64,000 bases of DNA, taken from the NCBI GenBank assembly GCA_932294295.1, contig OW028585.1, forward strand, positions 29,930,720-29,994,719, written 5' to 3'. Numbering within the stretch: the first letter of the stretch is position 1; the number at the start of each line of letters is the position of its first letter. Below the pieces are notes generated by a model. It ran no database searches and was not told the origin of the DNA. It was given only the letters and a program-made list of their open reading frames with translations. The DNA comes from Alitta virens. Its lineage: Eukaryota > Annelida > Polychaeta > Phyllodocida > Nereididae. The position numbers were made by a program, and so were the translations under genes. Positions 32,014 through 41,949 of the stretch are shown in pieces.

Positions 32014-32317
32014 TCAAATATTTACCCAAAAAAAGATTGGGAAATATTCCAGACTATAAATACATTTCTTAGAAGTTATTACTCAATAGTGATATTAGTA
32101 AAAGAAATATTATTAATATTTTGTACCACTTTTTTAAAGGTTTTTGTGCACTCACAAACCAATTATGACCAATTAAATTATTGTGTTTAAGAATTCTGAG
32201 GTGGTTCCATGTCAGTGGAGCATACATAAATGTAATATTTCCACCTTGATGTTAATATCACTAATATAAATAATAAATATATAAATAAATTTAAAAAAAG
32301 TTTTATTTACAAATTAA
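32014..32317. other. No gene seen
   Basis: AT-rich. ACCAATTATGACCAATTAAA is shared with 32619, inside the TTAA element. Confidence 0.45.
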
Positions 32318-32866
32318 AGGTGCACTGTCTGTCAAATTGGCACATTAGAATAAGGATATAAATCAATACTGCCTTCTTGTCTCATGATATTTTTCACCAT
32401 TACATACCCACTTTTTCACAACAATTTAGTTTTAATTTACAATAAATAATATAAATATTAGTTCTTATGCCATCAAAAACTCAATATGTAAACAAACCCA
32501 GTGATGACGTCACAATAGTGAACAATGGTGATGATGTCATTTCCATTGTGTTTCCAATATTTTGGTCTGGATTTTCTCTCAATGTATAATTTATTTTTAA
32601 GTAATTAATGTCTTATACCAATTATGACCAATTAAATTATACAAATATTAGTTCTTATACTCAAACAAATATTAGTTCTTATACTCAAACGTTGCCACAA
32701 CGGTGGCAATAATAATAATAATCTATTAAAGATTAACTAAGATTAAATTTCTGTTTGACATAAAATCATTAATTCACACAAATTTAGTGTGCCTTGATTA
32801 ATAAAGGTAATTTTCAACTGTTTGATGGTGTCTTAGAAAATTGCAAATTTGACAGACAGTGCAACT
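32318..32866. mobile_element. TTAA-flanked MITE, 549 bp
   Basis: Left AGGTGCACTGTCTGTCAAAT and right ATTTGACAGACAGTGCAACT are inverted (22 of 24 positions over the arm). Both are flanked by TTAA (32314-32317 and 32867-32870), as for piggyBac/Kolobok-like insertion. Interior: a 24-bp direct repeat (AAATATTAGTTCTTATACTC, twice near 32643 and 32667) and TGATGACGTCACAATAGTG. Non-coding. Confidence 0.88.
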
Positions 32867-32869
32867 TTA

Positions 32870-33005
32870 AGTATGAAAAGAAGTTTAGGTTTAGCTCCCT
32901 CAATATTGGGCTCTTAATGGTATACAATAATTTTCTTTTTAAGAGAAAAATTAGTATTTTCTGCTGAAACGAATGTTTGTCTCTTAATAATTGCTGAATC
33001 ATCAC
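32870..33005 (-). pseudogene. Decayed paralogue of the 31796-32013 fragment
   Basis: The minus frame reads IIKRQTFVSAENTNFSLKKK then meets a stop after IIVYH. It aligns with IVKRHSFLAENT at 31796-32013, and the bases align at roughly 70% over about 60 bp (eye estimate). The stop and divergence suggest a dead copy. Confidence 0.3.
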
Positions 33006-33040
33006 TTGAATTAATCATATTTTTTTCTGTTTTCTTGCAG

Positions 33041-33088
33041 GTAAGAATGAATTTATTTCTACATCGTACCAAGGAACACTGTATTATG
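33041..33088 (+). CDS. Candidate 48-bp micro-exon (or recursive splice site)
   Basis: TTTTTTTCTGTTTTCTTGCAG is an excellent 3' splice signal ending at 33040, and TATTATG|GTAAAGT is a fair donor after 33088. The enclosed 48 bp keeps frame: with phase 1 on both sides it reads (G)KNEFISTSYQGTLYY(G). The first bases of the exon are GTAAGAAT, so CAG|GTAAGA is also a near-perfect recursive-splicing (AG|GT) site. A similar phase-1 micro-exon lies at 41911-41949 on the same strand; joined, they stay open. Product unknown. Confidence 0.4.
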
Positions 33089-33163
33089 GTAAAGTATATA
33101 ATTTACTTTAATGCTTACAATTGGACTACAATAAAGTCATTTTTCAGTAATTATAGTTTAAGA

Positions 33164-33487
33164 AATCGTGGATTTTCACAGAAGGTTCTCTGTATTTCCA
33201 CCAGGTGGCTATGACAGAATACTGCAATTCGATTGGCTGAAAATTGTCCCGCCCTTGACCCTGATTGGCTGAGCAAAGTGCATCATAGCAACAGTATTTT
33301 TAGTGCATTTGAATGTATATTTGACATCTTATCATTTAGTTGATTTCTGTTATTTCCCGGAGAAAATTATATTTATGGAATCAGTTAGTTATGACCTACT
33401 ATGTCTGAAAAGCAAAATGAGTAATAAGAGGAGAGGAAAGACTTATGTCTTGCTGAATTCAGGGTTGCTCAGTGAAAAGACTCTATT
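33164..33487 (-). mobile_element. MITE family B, copy 5
   Basis: AATCGTGGATTTTCACAGAA to CAGTGAAAAGACTCTATT. Confidence 0.94.
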
Positions 33488-33655
33488 AATAGTGTACACC
33501 TACAAATTACATATTGCTTTGACAATTATGAAAATGCAAACATTATGTACACGATACATCACAATTGTTTATATATTTGCTTACAAGGTAATATAGACTC
33601 ATTAAGATATTACTTTGATGTTTACATTTTTATTAAGATAATCTATTATAGTTAG
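33488..33655. other. No gene seen
   Basis: AT-rich unique sequence. Confidence 0.5.
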
Positions 33656-33664
33656 TAACACTTG

Positions 33665-33800
33665 ATGGAGCCACTGTAGTGACAACGTTTGAGTGACGTC
33701 AGGACAATGTCACCTGGACGTTGAAAAGCATTTCATTGACCGATTCATTGCTATTGTTCGGTCACGTGATCACGTATTGAACCTTTAAGAAAGACGCCTA
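33665..33800. promoter_or_regulatory. CRE/E-box cluster, promoter-like
   Basis: GAGTGACGTCAGG is a full CRE palindrome (TGACGTCA) and GGTCACGTGATCACG contains TCACGTGA, an E-box/bHLH-Zip site. Both lie within 100 bp in a patch richer in CpG than its surroundings. A transcription start cannot be placed. Confidence 0.4.
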
Positions 33801-34140
33801 TAGACTGTTATGCGAACTGACAAGCCCCTGGTTCTTAATAGGGCAGTTTACGGTAATAAATAGGTCATTTTCGGGTCATTAGGGTCGACTTATGACCCAA
33901 TTGTGGGACATTCGTTCGGCCCAAGCTACTAACTCTTGCTCGCTGTGGTGGGGAATTACACCAAAAGTGAATTATCGTAAATTATTGAAATACAAGGTAC
34001 CCATGCAAAGCAGCAGGGGAATTGGTTTATGTAAAACAATGGGGGAAGGGGGGGGGGAGGTTATTTTATGCAACGTTACCCAACTGGCCTGTTGGTTGGT
34101 CTGTCAGAGATTGGTGTTTATTCTTGGATAGGTCTTCCAA
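33801..34140. other. No gene seen; G run
   Basis: The 79-codon plus frame here has no coding signature. G run at 34042-34059. Confidence 0.5.
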
Positions 34141-34144
34141 TGTA

Positions 34145-34345
34145 CATGTAAGTACAGTGTTGTCCCACCTAAAGACAACCTCACTAGTAAGACCACCTTA
34201 CAATTTAAACGCTGATAAAGATACCTTGCTCTTTAGAAACGTCACTATTAAGACCACCTCACTAATAAGACCACCTCACTATAAAGACTACTTCACTATT
34301 AAGACAACTTCACTATTAAAATCACCTCACCCACTAAGAAAACTG
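34145..34345 (+). mobile_element. 17-mer array
   Basis: Degenerate forward units (ACTATTAAGACCACCTCACT and relatives) over about 200 bp, without clear ends. Confidence 0.8.
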
Positions 34346-34354
34346 AGCAGTCAA

Positions 34355-34445
34355 AAAAAAGTGGGTGCAACACCTTCGCGTTGTTCGGCAGGCGAGTCTT
34401 TCGATGAATCGCCTCGTCTGATTGGCTGAGCGGCCGTTAAATTAA
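34355..34445. other. Short CpG-rich block
   Basis: ACCTTCGCGTTGTTCGGC.. and GAATCGCCTCGTCTGATTGG, including a CCAAT (reverse) element, give an isolated CpG cluster. Function unknown. Confidence 0.3.
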
Positions 34446-34609
34446 TTGTTTTTTTATTCCGTGCCTTGACCACTTTCATAGTTGTTTACGAGTCATTACA
34501 CAAAAACAGAACATTGTTGAACCATGTATAGTGACTCCATGTATGTATAGTGACTCCATGGTTGAACATAGTGTGGAAATGGTCGAAGCACGGATGCAAT
34601 TTTAGGTAA

Positions 34610-34885
34610 GGTTTTCTTAGTGTCACCATAAAGACAACTCACTGCAGAGACAGCATCATTATTTTAAAAGACCACCTCGTCATTAAGACTGCCTTACTAT
34701 TGGGACCATCTCACTTTCACCTCAGTATAAAGATTTGATTTAGATGAGTTTATTTTCATAATTTTGAACACTAAAACTACATGTCAAATTATAATAATGA
34801 TATGAAAAGATGCAATTTTGATGGAAACACCTCGCTATTAAGACCGCCTCACCATTAAGACTGCTCAGTTTCAGATAAAACCGAA
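34610..34885 (+). mobile_element. 17-mer array, degenerate
   Basis: Units such as CTCGTCATTAAGACTGCC and CCTCGCTATTAAGACCGCC are scattered over 270 bp with AT-rich filler. Confidence 0.7.
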
Positions 34886-34974
34886 TTCTCCCTCAGATGC
34901 AAATTTGCAATTGAAGCATGTAAAGCATGTGAATCTTACACCAAGAGTGGACATATTGCACAACGTCACATATA

Positions 34975-35285
34975 TTATTCTGACACCATGACTAATTGCC
35001 AATAGATAACATGTATAATACGCACAACATGTAAACTACAATGATAAATGCCATGAGTCATGAACCCATAGCCATAGACAGCCACTAACAGTAACTTTTG
35101 AATGATACTAGAGAATCTGATGCCATCTTTAATAGTAAATTCAGTCATATAAACTTGTAAACTACAATGATAAATGCCATGAGTCATGAACCCATAGCCA
35201 TAGACAGCCACTGACAGTGACTTAGAACAGTGTTGAATAATACTACAGAGAATCTGATGTCATCCTAAAAATGTATTACTTCAAT
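34975..35285 (-). repeat. Repeat family D, two tandem copies, reverse
   Basis: ACTACAATGATAAATGCC, ATGAACCCATAGCCATAGAC and GAGAATCTGATGCCATC occur twice about 128 bp apart. Confidence 0.9.
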
Positions 35286-35549
35286 TACAGTTTGAATTTG
35301 CATCAAAATTTAAAACTGTCCCAATTACTATGCTACTCTAGAAGTATCCCGGATAAAGTAGAACCCCGCTGCAACAAAGTTCTGCTATTGGTGCAAGATA
35401 ATATTATCATGGCTGTCTTAATTGTTTTATGTTATTGTTTATTTTAATCCTTGTTTTTAATGGGTTGCTTAAAAAAAAGGTTTTAAACCCAAGTGTTTCA
35501 CCCATGTAAAATATTAAAAAAAAAAAAAAAAGAAGAAAAAGGAAAATTG
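35286..35549. other. No gene seen; A run
   Basis: Ends in a purine tract (about 35514-35543). Confidence 0.5.
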
Positions 35550-35675
35550 TGATATGGTCTTTATAGTGAGGTAAATACACGAATATACGCTGATATTATG
35601 CTTAAAATGGTGTTATACATACTGAGGTGGTCTTAATAGTGAGGTTGTCTTCATAGGTGGAGTTCTACATTTTGT
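35550..35675. mobile_element. 17-mer family element, short
   Basis: ATGGTCTTTATAGTGAGG and GAGGTGGTCTTAATAGTGAG with ACACGAATATACGCTGAT between. Confidence 0.7.
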
Positions 35676-36162
35676 TATGTGGCATATATCAATTGATTTA
35701 GAAAACTATACAAAGAATATCCTTGTGGTACTTCCAACAATGCATTCTAATGCACCCGTATGAGAAGTCTATCTTTCATTATAATTCTCCATGATATCAC
35801 TGATATATATTCCCAAATAGCACTATTGAGACTCTAGTTGTAGCTGGCCTGTGCAGTGCATTGTTGGCCAAGCTCAAACTGAATTGTTGGTCTACAAAAA
35901 AAAAGTTGGCCCAGGGGATCGACCCAAAAATCAATCATGTGTTATGAGTAACAGATTCGGTGGCATGATAAACTCCCATCTCCAAAATCGGGTGTGAAAT
36001 TAGTGCTGGTCTGCCAGAGCCTGTAAGGAATGGAAAGCTAAATGTAGTGTCTGTCTGATGTCTGTGTGATGTCTGTATATACAATAATATAGTGTTGCTT
36101 CTGTCTGTCTGTCTAGTTGTTTTTCTGTATTGTATTTTCCAATGCCAATGCTACCGTTCTGA
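35676..36162. other. No gene seen
   Basis: Unique sequence with a short CTGT run near 36098-36113. Confidence 0.5.
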
Positions 36163-36273
36163 AGATTAATGATGAGATGATGAGGCTGCTTGGAGACATA
36201 GAGTACACATTTACCCCATGGGTGGGGCTTTGACTTGCCCCAGCATAGAAACTGAGTACAAGGCACCGCCAAA
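36163..36273 (-). mobile_element. SINE family A fragment, reverse
   Basis: ACACATTTACCCCATGGGTG and AACTGAGTACAAGGCACC. It stops where a forward SINE C begins. Confidence 0.85.
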
Positions 36274-36440
36274 CGGTGGGGACCTAGCTCATCGGTAGTG
36301 CGCTGGGCTTCCAACCACTGGGTCCCGGGTTTGATTCCTGGACGAGCCTATGTTGGCTGGCTGTTTCATCCATCATCTCATTGCCACATGTGGTCCCTGC
36401 CTGTCCTAATTAGCCCTAATCCTCCCAACCCACCTTCTGC
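36274..36440 (+). mobile_element. tRNA-derived SINE family C
   Basis: tRNA-like head: GACCTAGCTCATCGGTAGTG (A box) and GTCCCGGGTTTGATTCCTGG (B box). Body: GGCTGGCTGTTTCATCCATC, CCTGCCTGTCCTAATTAG. Other copies at 16362, 40904, 41105 and 56727. Confidence 0.92.
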
Positions 36441-36870
36441 TCCAGGGTAGGCACCAAATGAAAGACACAGCCAATTTCTCGGATAGGTTTTCGGTTTCAA
36501 TATGGTTGTGGTTCCAGAAACTGATTTCTCTATTAACTGTGTTTTAGGTCGTTGTAAGAATACCGAGCTAATAAGGATACTACAATAATAAGAATACTAC
36601 GTCATGATCTTGCGTTGCAGGAAATTTTTGCATCTTCATTAGCCGAGGTTATTCCTTACATATGTTACTGTGGGGTCAAACAAGGCCTTATTTTATAACC
36701 AAGAATATTGCTTATGAATGAGGGAAGGAACTCTGTCTCTATAGTATGTATTTAAGGAACTTTTGGTGTTACTGTAATTGTTTACAATAACTTCATACCA
36801 AAAAGCTTATAGGGTACTGTAGTTATAGACAGACCATGAAGAGACAGACATAAAGATAGAGGGTGGACTT
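36441..36870. other. No gene seen
   Basis: Unique sequence. AATA-spaced phrases near 36555-36600 (AAGAATACC, AAGGATACTAC, AAGAATACTAC) form a short imperfect repeat. Confidence 0.5.
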
Positions 36871-37065
36871 TTTAAGGTCCCAGGTTCAATTCTTGCTCCA
36901 GAAAAAAGAAAAAAAAAAAGCTAACCTTCGGTTGGATGTCATTCGCTAAGTGGTCAGTGTCTTGTACTTGGTGTCTATGCTGGGACTAGTGAAGGATCCC
37001 ACCCATAGGGTAAATGTGTACAGTTTAAATCCTAGCCTTATCATCTCATCATTACATGTATATAG
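36871..37065 (+). mobile_element. SINE family A
   Basis: Starts at a B-box remnant (AGGTTCAATTCTTGC), has an A-rich insertion, then the core and CCTTATCATCTCATCATTAC. Confidence 0.85.
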
Positions 37066-37153
37066 GTCTTTTGTGACCTGTACCTGCTGGTTAAATTCAT
37101 TCATATATGCTCACATAGTTCAGACGTTACAATTTTCTGTTGTGAACATTCTA

Positions 37154-37252
37154 AATGGTGTGGACTCCTAGCCTCATCTTCTCATTATTCCATCTACCTG
37201 CAACTGGTCATATTACCTGGCAAAGCTTCAGACCCAGTAGCATTCTGACAAT
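37154..37252 (+). mobile_element. SINE family A, 3' fragment
   Basis: ATGGTGTGGACTCCTAGCCT through CTTCAGACCCAGTAGCATT. Confidence 0.85.
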
Positions 37253-37630
37253 AAATCCGTGCACACTTCCCAGAACTCATCAGAATGATCGGTGGCTCTT
37301 TCATCATCGAGTATTATTTGCCACATTCAACAAGTTAGGAAAAGACAAAAAAGTATTAAAAATGGCAACACGGGGCCTGGTGTGTGCAGTTTGTGCAGTA
37401 TCTATTAATAAAGCATTGTCTGTGTTGCTTTTTTCCCCCTTTATTTGCAAAAGCCATTGTCCCTGTTGATAGTGTTGTTATGGTGATTTGGACTTTTTTT
37501 CATCAGCCAGGGATTCCTAAGTCAACTTGCTGGCTCTAAGCAGGGTGGGCTGCTGGAAACAGAGGCAGAAGTTGGAGTAATATGGTAATGTTAGTGAATG
37601 ATTTGCTTCATTGTCATGATTATAGAGTAC
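37253..37630. other. No gene seen
   Basis: The plus frame running into this region starts inside a SINE and is rejected. Confidence 0.5.
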
Positions 37631-38630
37631 GGGGAATGCTCAGATAACACATCTGCGCAACATCGGAGTGACTCGGTGCGACGACGGTCAAGGACGACCG
37701 ACGTTGGAACGATGTGGATCCGATCCGGCATGCTATCTTGGTGCCCACCTCACTATGAAGACCACCCCACCATTAAGACTAGTATATTTAGCACCAAAGG
37801 TGGTCTTGATTACAAAGTGCTATAAAACTTATACACCTGTATGAGTGTTATATCGAGGTCCCAGATAGCATTCCAAATCGGGCGACCATTGTTTCAATAT
37901 TGGCTGCTGTCGGTACAACATTGTATCAATGTCGCCGATGGCTCGTCAATGTGGATCTGATTTAGCATGTTATCTAGCACCAAAGGTGGTCTTGATAATA
38001 AAGTGCTATAGAACTTCATATGAGTGTTTCTTATCGAGGTCCCTGATAGCCTTCAAAGTCATGCGACCAATGTTTCAATATTGGCAGCTGTCGGTACAAC
38101 ATTGTATCAATGACGGCTCCCCAATGTCAGTCTGATCTAGCATGTTATCTGGGGTGGTCATAATGTATACTATAATTTCCAAAAACCTATAGCCCACATG
38201 ACATTGGTTAGACATTGGCCGGACTACAGCTGCCGATAGCCAACGTTGTAACGATGTTGACTCACTCGAGCGTGTTAGGGCAGTTGAGGTGTTTTGAGCA
38301 TTGCTCATATATAGATTGTAGTTCTTCTCGTAATATCCCAGATCCATGCCATCGGCTTGATATCGGCTTGGCATCGGCTCGGCCTCAACATTGGCTCGAC
38401 ATCGGCAAATCCGGCCGACCTTGCATGCTATGTTGGATGAAAGTGGTCATAAGTAGTAGGCCAAAATTCTCATACTTGTGGGTCATTTAGGCTGCGATAG
38501 CATACCAGATTCGATCCACATTGTTTCAACGTTCTTGGTCGTAGTTGGCCGACATTGACCGAAATTGCGCCGATGTCTAACCAAGGTCAAACCAATGTCT
38601 AACCGACGTATTATGCTAGAAGATGCTGTG
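37631..38630. repeat. Repeat family E cluster (CATCGGC-rich)
   Basis: A 1-kb zone of related phrases: CAGATAGCATTCCAAATCGG, CGACCATTGTTTCAATATTGG, CGGTACAACATTGTATCAATG, TGATCTAGCATGTTATCT. Two direct copies of about 182 bp start at 37816 and 38000. 17-mer fragments (37745-37825 and 37977-38000) are embedded. Later parts are runs of CATCGGCTCGG-like motifs. Locally GC- and CpG-rich. Confidence 0.82.
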
Positions 38631-39061
38631 AGGGTTATTGACCATACACATCTTATTCACCTGGGCTTGGTTTATTATGTGTAGAGCTGGAAAAGCAATC
38701 GGATATGTCAGTATACGGTGGACAAGGCCTTCCTGATTGGCTGACCTCCATTATTAAGAGCGAGGGACAACAACAGCCCATCTTCAATGGTTAATAGGTA
38801 TTGGGTTGTAAATGTATTGTGTGTTTGGTAGGAATATGTAGAATTGGTTTGTACAGTAGTTGGTGTAGTCTAGAGGATGGGGATATATTCTATTAGAGCT
38901 GCATTTACAACTACATTTACAATTAGGGGAAATTCAGTAAGGCACGAATAATCCACTGACTAGAAATGGAGTGATTTTGTGTTCTCTTTTCTGTTTCTCT
39001 GTCTGCCTGGCATTGTTGCCTCTAAAGTGTCAAGTTTCTGCCATTCTTAATTGTCTTTGTA
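38631..39061. other. No gene seen
   Basis: Unique sequence. Confidence 0.5.
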
Positions 39062-39225
39062 CTGACTCAATGCTACTGGGTCTGAAGCACATTCAACTTA
39101 TAAGACAGCTGATAGCAGTAATAATGAGAGGATATGGTTTGGAGTTCGCCCAATGTTACGCTTATAATGCGCTTTTACTTGCCTCAGCAAAGATACTAGA
39201 GTAAAAGACACCACCGATTTAACAT
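39062..39225 (-). mobile_element. SINE family A, reverse, degraded
   Basis: TGCTACTGGGTCTGAAGC.. and TTTTACTTGCCTCAGCAAAG. Confidence 0.8.
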
Positions 39226-39492
39226 AATAACGGTACAATAAAACGCTATGCTAATAGGCAATTTTCAGCTAATAGGACACCTGCTACCCAACTGCATATT
39301 GTTCTATATCTCTAACTATCAGTGGCCAGTAGACATTGCTGAAGCCATAATTCTCCAGACCTATCCACACCTACCTAATTATGTACCTCCAGACCTTTGG
39401 ATGGCTTAACTTTTCCCCCTAAACCAAGATGCCTTCTGTTAGTAACGGGCTTTGAATAGTGCTTATCTGATATCTCTGTCTTTCTGAATATC
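39226..39492. other. No gene seen
   Basis: GATGCCTTCTGT.AGT.ACGGGCTTTGAATAGTGCTTAT is present here (39429) and again at 39583. Confidence 0.5.
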
Positions 39493-39760
39493 CCAGATAG
39501 CATTCCAAATCATTGCGACATCGGCAATGTTGATATGATACTATAGCGAAGGCGGCCAATATTAAAACGACGCTGGCCAGATGCCTTCTGTAAGTGACGG
39601 GCTTTGAATAGTGCTTATATGATATCTCTGTATCTCAATCTCTCTTTGTCTATCTATATTATCCCCAGATAGCATTCCAAATCGGCGCGACATCGGCGAT
39701 GTTGATAGCGAAGGCAACTATTATTGAAACAACGCTGGCCAGATTTGGAATGCTATCAGG
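39493..39760. mobile_element. Family E short MITEs, nested duplicates
   Basis: CCCAGATAGCATTCCAAATC at 39664 is inverted by GATTTGGAATGCTATCAGGG ending at 39760, so 39664-39760 is a 97-bp palindromic element. A sister copy starts at 39493 with the same left end, and the 150-bp segment between is a tandem duplicate. Confidence 0.82.
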
Positions 39761-40049
39761 GTTCTCCCACTCTGTTTCTGTCTCATATATATCTGTGTGA
39801 GGGTCTTCTCTTTCTCTCTCAGACTTATTCTCAGTTCCTCTGTCTCCGTCCCATACTTCTCCACCATACCGCAGACACTGCTGAGTGATGATGGGTGATG
39901 CGGTTTTCCTGCAGCTTCAGCAACCATTCACTTTTCCTTGTAGGACATCCTGGCGCCTCGTGGTCATCAACTGGTCATCTTGTGTCCACCTTGTGTCCAC
40001 AATGCATCTTGACCAGTAGTCATTTTGCCGAAACATTCATCACCAGAGC

Positions 40050-40190
40050 TGTATTGGTAATTTCGCATGCATTTGTATGCAGGGGAGGCCTTACTCATAT
40101 CAACCCCAATGATAAGACCGTGATTCACATGGGCCTTATACAGTTATGTGGCAAAAGGGTTTATCTTGTTTACGAAGGATTTTCTTATGG
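40050..40190 (+). repeat. Inverted repeat pair, left arm
   Basis: TATTGGTAAT..GCATGCATTTGTAT.., CTTACTCATATCAACCCCAA and ATTCACATGGGCCTTATACA recur in reverse at 40712-40862. The about 520-bp spacer holds a SINE. Confidence 0.85.
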
Positions 40191-40307
40191 TTGTTTGTTG
40201 AGCTCATGGTCGGTTCGGGTTGTATTTTGTATGATGAAAAGCACGGTCAGATCGTTTATAACGAGCATACCCATAACTCTGTCTGAATGCAGACCCTCAT
40301 ATTGAGA

Positions 40308-40331
40308 TATATATATATATATATATAGATA
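40308..40331. repeat. (AT)n run
   Basis: ATATATATATATATATATAT followed by AGATAGATATGG, the A2 SINE tail in reverse. Confidence 0.9.
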
Positions 40332-40604
40332 GATATGGGAAGTGCAGCCCTCTAAGGCAAGTTCTTGTCACTATCGAGGGTTGGTTGATGAGGTGAGAGA
40401 GGAGGAGTCCACCCATGTTACACATTTACCCATGGGTGGGATCTTTTACTCGCCTCAGCATAGACACAGTACAGCCAATTTAACGTCTCATCTGAACGAC
40501 ATGCAGCTGAGATGTTGCTCGTGAAAGGTTGCCCGGGCCTGGGATTAAACCCGAGTCCTTCAGAGGAGCAGGCGAGCGTCTTAGCACCGGACCACCTAGC
40601 TGCC
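40332..40604 (-). mobile_element. SINE family A2, reverse, near full length
   Basis: ATATGGGAAGTGCAGCCCTC, AAGGCAAGTTCTTG, GGTTGGTTGATGAGGTGAGA, the core, then GGGATTAAACCCGAGTCC and GGACCACCTAGCTG, the tRNA-like head in reverse. Confidence 0.94.
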
Positions 40605-40711
40605 GAGACAAGGGTCTGACCGAATACACACTGCAATACGCGCAAGAAACAACCCAAGTATGCGCATTTATGACCAACAACAGACTCTTATGCTGTAGTT
40701 AAACCATGCAT

Positions 40712-40862
40712 AAACATGATAAATCCTATACAAGCCAATGTCACCGTGTAACTGTATAAGGCCCATGTGAATCATGGTGTTATTATTGAGGTTGATATGA
40801 GTAAGGTCTCCCCTTCATACACAATGATACAAATGCATGCATTATTACCAATACAATCCGAA
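40712..40862 (-). repeat. Inverted repeat pair, right arm
   Basis: TGTATAAGGCCCATGTGAAT, GAGGTTGATATGAGTAAGG and ATACAAATGCATGCATTATT are the reverse of 40050-40190. Confidence 0.85.
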
Positions 40863-40903
40863 CCGCTTATAATGAATTATTAGGAACTGTCAGAAGTGTA
40901 GGG

Positions 40904-41010
40904 GTGGGACTTAGCTCAGTGGTAGTGCACTGGCCTTCCAACCACTGGGTCCAGGTTTCTATTTCCCATCAATGCTCATATTTGGGTGGTTTTTTGTATC
41001 ATCTTGATGA
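40904..41010 (+). mobile_element. SINE family C, head
   Basis: GGGACTTAGCTCAGTGGTAG and CTTCCAACCACTGGGTCC: head only, body decayed. Confidence 0.8.
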
Positions 41011-41104
41011 TGGGTAGTAACAGTGTTGAAGGGGTTTTCTTTAAACTTGGAAGAGTCGTTTAACGATTTTGCTTATGGTGCAAGAGGTCCTCGGTTCGAT
41101 TCTT

Positions 41105-41310
41105 CAGTTTCAAACCACTGGATCCCGGGTTCAATTCCTGGTTGAACCTAAGTTGGATGGCTGTTTCCTCCTTCGTCTCATTGCCATGGTCCCTACCTGT
41201 CCTAATTAGCCCATCAGGTGCAAAAATACAGGACGTAAAGCCCTAATCACACACACACACACACACACACACCCATCAGGTGCAGAAATACAGGACGTAA
41301 AGCCCGAATC
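41105..41310 (+). mobile_element. SINE family C with (CA)n tail
   Basis: TGGATCCCGGGTTCAATTCC, GGATGGCTGTTTCCTCC, CCTGTCCTAATTAGCCC, ACAGGACGTAAAGCCCTAAT, then a CA run at 41249-41271. The 3' 40 bp (CCCATCAGGTGCA.AAATAC..) is repeated after the CA run. Confidence 0.93.
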
Positions 41311-41521
41311 CAACCTTAAAACATGCAGTGCAAAAGATAGAAATTGGAATTTCCCAGTCATCATCTTACTCACCTCAACCTCATTATTTTCAAATTACTG
41401 GTGCTCTAAAAATAACTTCAATTGAATTATGGTGCCATTAATCGCCAAAATTGCCAAACCAACATGGCGAGTTTTCTATATTAAAACTCGGTCACACCCC
41501 ATTCTAAAAAGTAAAAAATTT
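41311..41521. other. No gene seen
   Basis: AT-rich unique sequence. Confidence 0.45.
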
Positions 41522-41679
41522 CAAACGTAAGGTATTAATAAATTAGGTATTCGTTAATGAGTTACAGGCCTAGGAAATATTTATAATTAATTTCTGATGT
41601 CAAACGTAAGGTATTAATAAATTAAGTATTCGTTAATGAGTTATAGGCTTACAAAATATTTATGATTAATTTCTGATGT
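41522..41679 (+). repeat. 79-bp tandem duplication
   Basis: CAAACGTAAGGTATTAATAA starts at 41522 and 41601. The two copies differ at only a few positions. Confidence 0.96.
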
Positions 41680-41910
41680 TTAGATTATGCACAAATGCAC
41701 TTAGGTTTGAACATTAAACTGTGTGTTTACATATGCATGTTTAATTTTATTGTTTTTTTCTTGGAAAGTATTTGAGCTTTTAAATAGTAACAAATATATA
41801 TGTACACCATGATGCTTTAAATGTTGCACTTTGCATGTTATTTGTTGTTGTGCATAATCGTAAGATGGCAGCACTAAATGTGTCGTGTTGGTTTGTTTGA
41901 TTCTCTACAG
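41680..41910. other. No gene seen; ends in a 3' splice signal
   Basis: AT-rich, ending in GTTTGTTTGATTCTCTACAG. Confidence 0.45.
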
Positions 41911-41949
41911 GGGGCGTCGTGCACATTGGCGGCAATTCTTATTGGTTTG
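41911..41949 (+). CDS. Candidate 39-bp micro-exon, unknown product
   Basis: A strong acceptor (GTTTGATTCTCTACAG) and a strong donor (TTTG|GTAAGAG) enclose 39 bp, a multiple of three and unusually GC-rich for this region. All three frames are open; in phase 1 it reads (G)GVVHIGGNSYWF(G), the most protein-like option. The same strand, same phase and in-frame length are shared with 33041-33088. They may belong to one gene with an 8.8-kb intron. No domain is recognised, and a chance pair of splice-like sites is possible. Confidence 0.4.

Noticed and set aside
39895..40305. 136-codon plus frame
   Set aside because: It crosses the left arm of an inverted repeat shared with 40712-40862; no motif or splice support.
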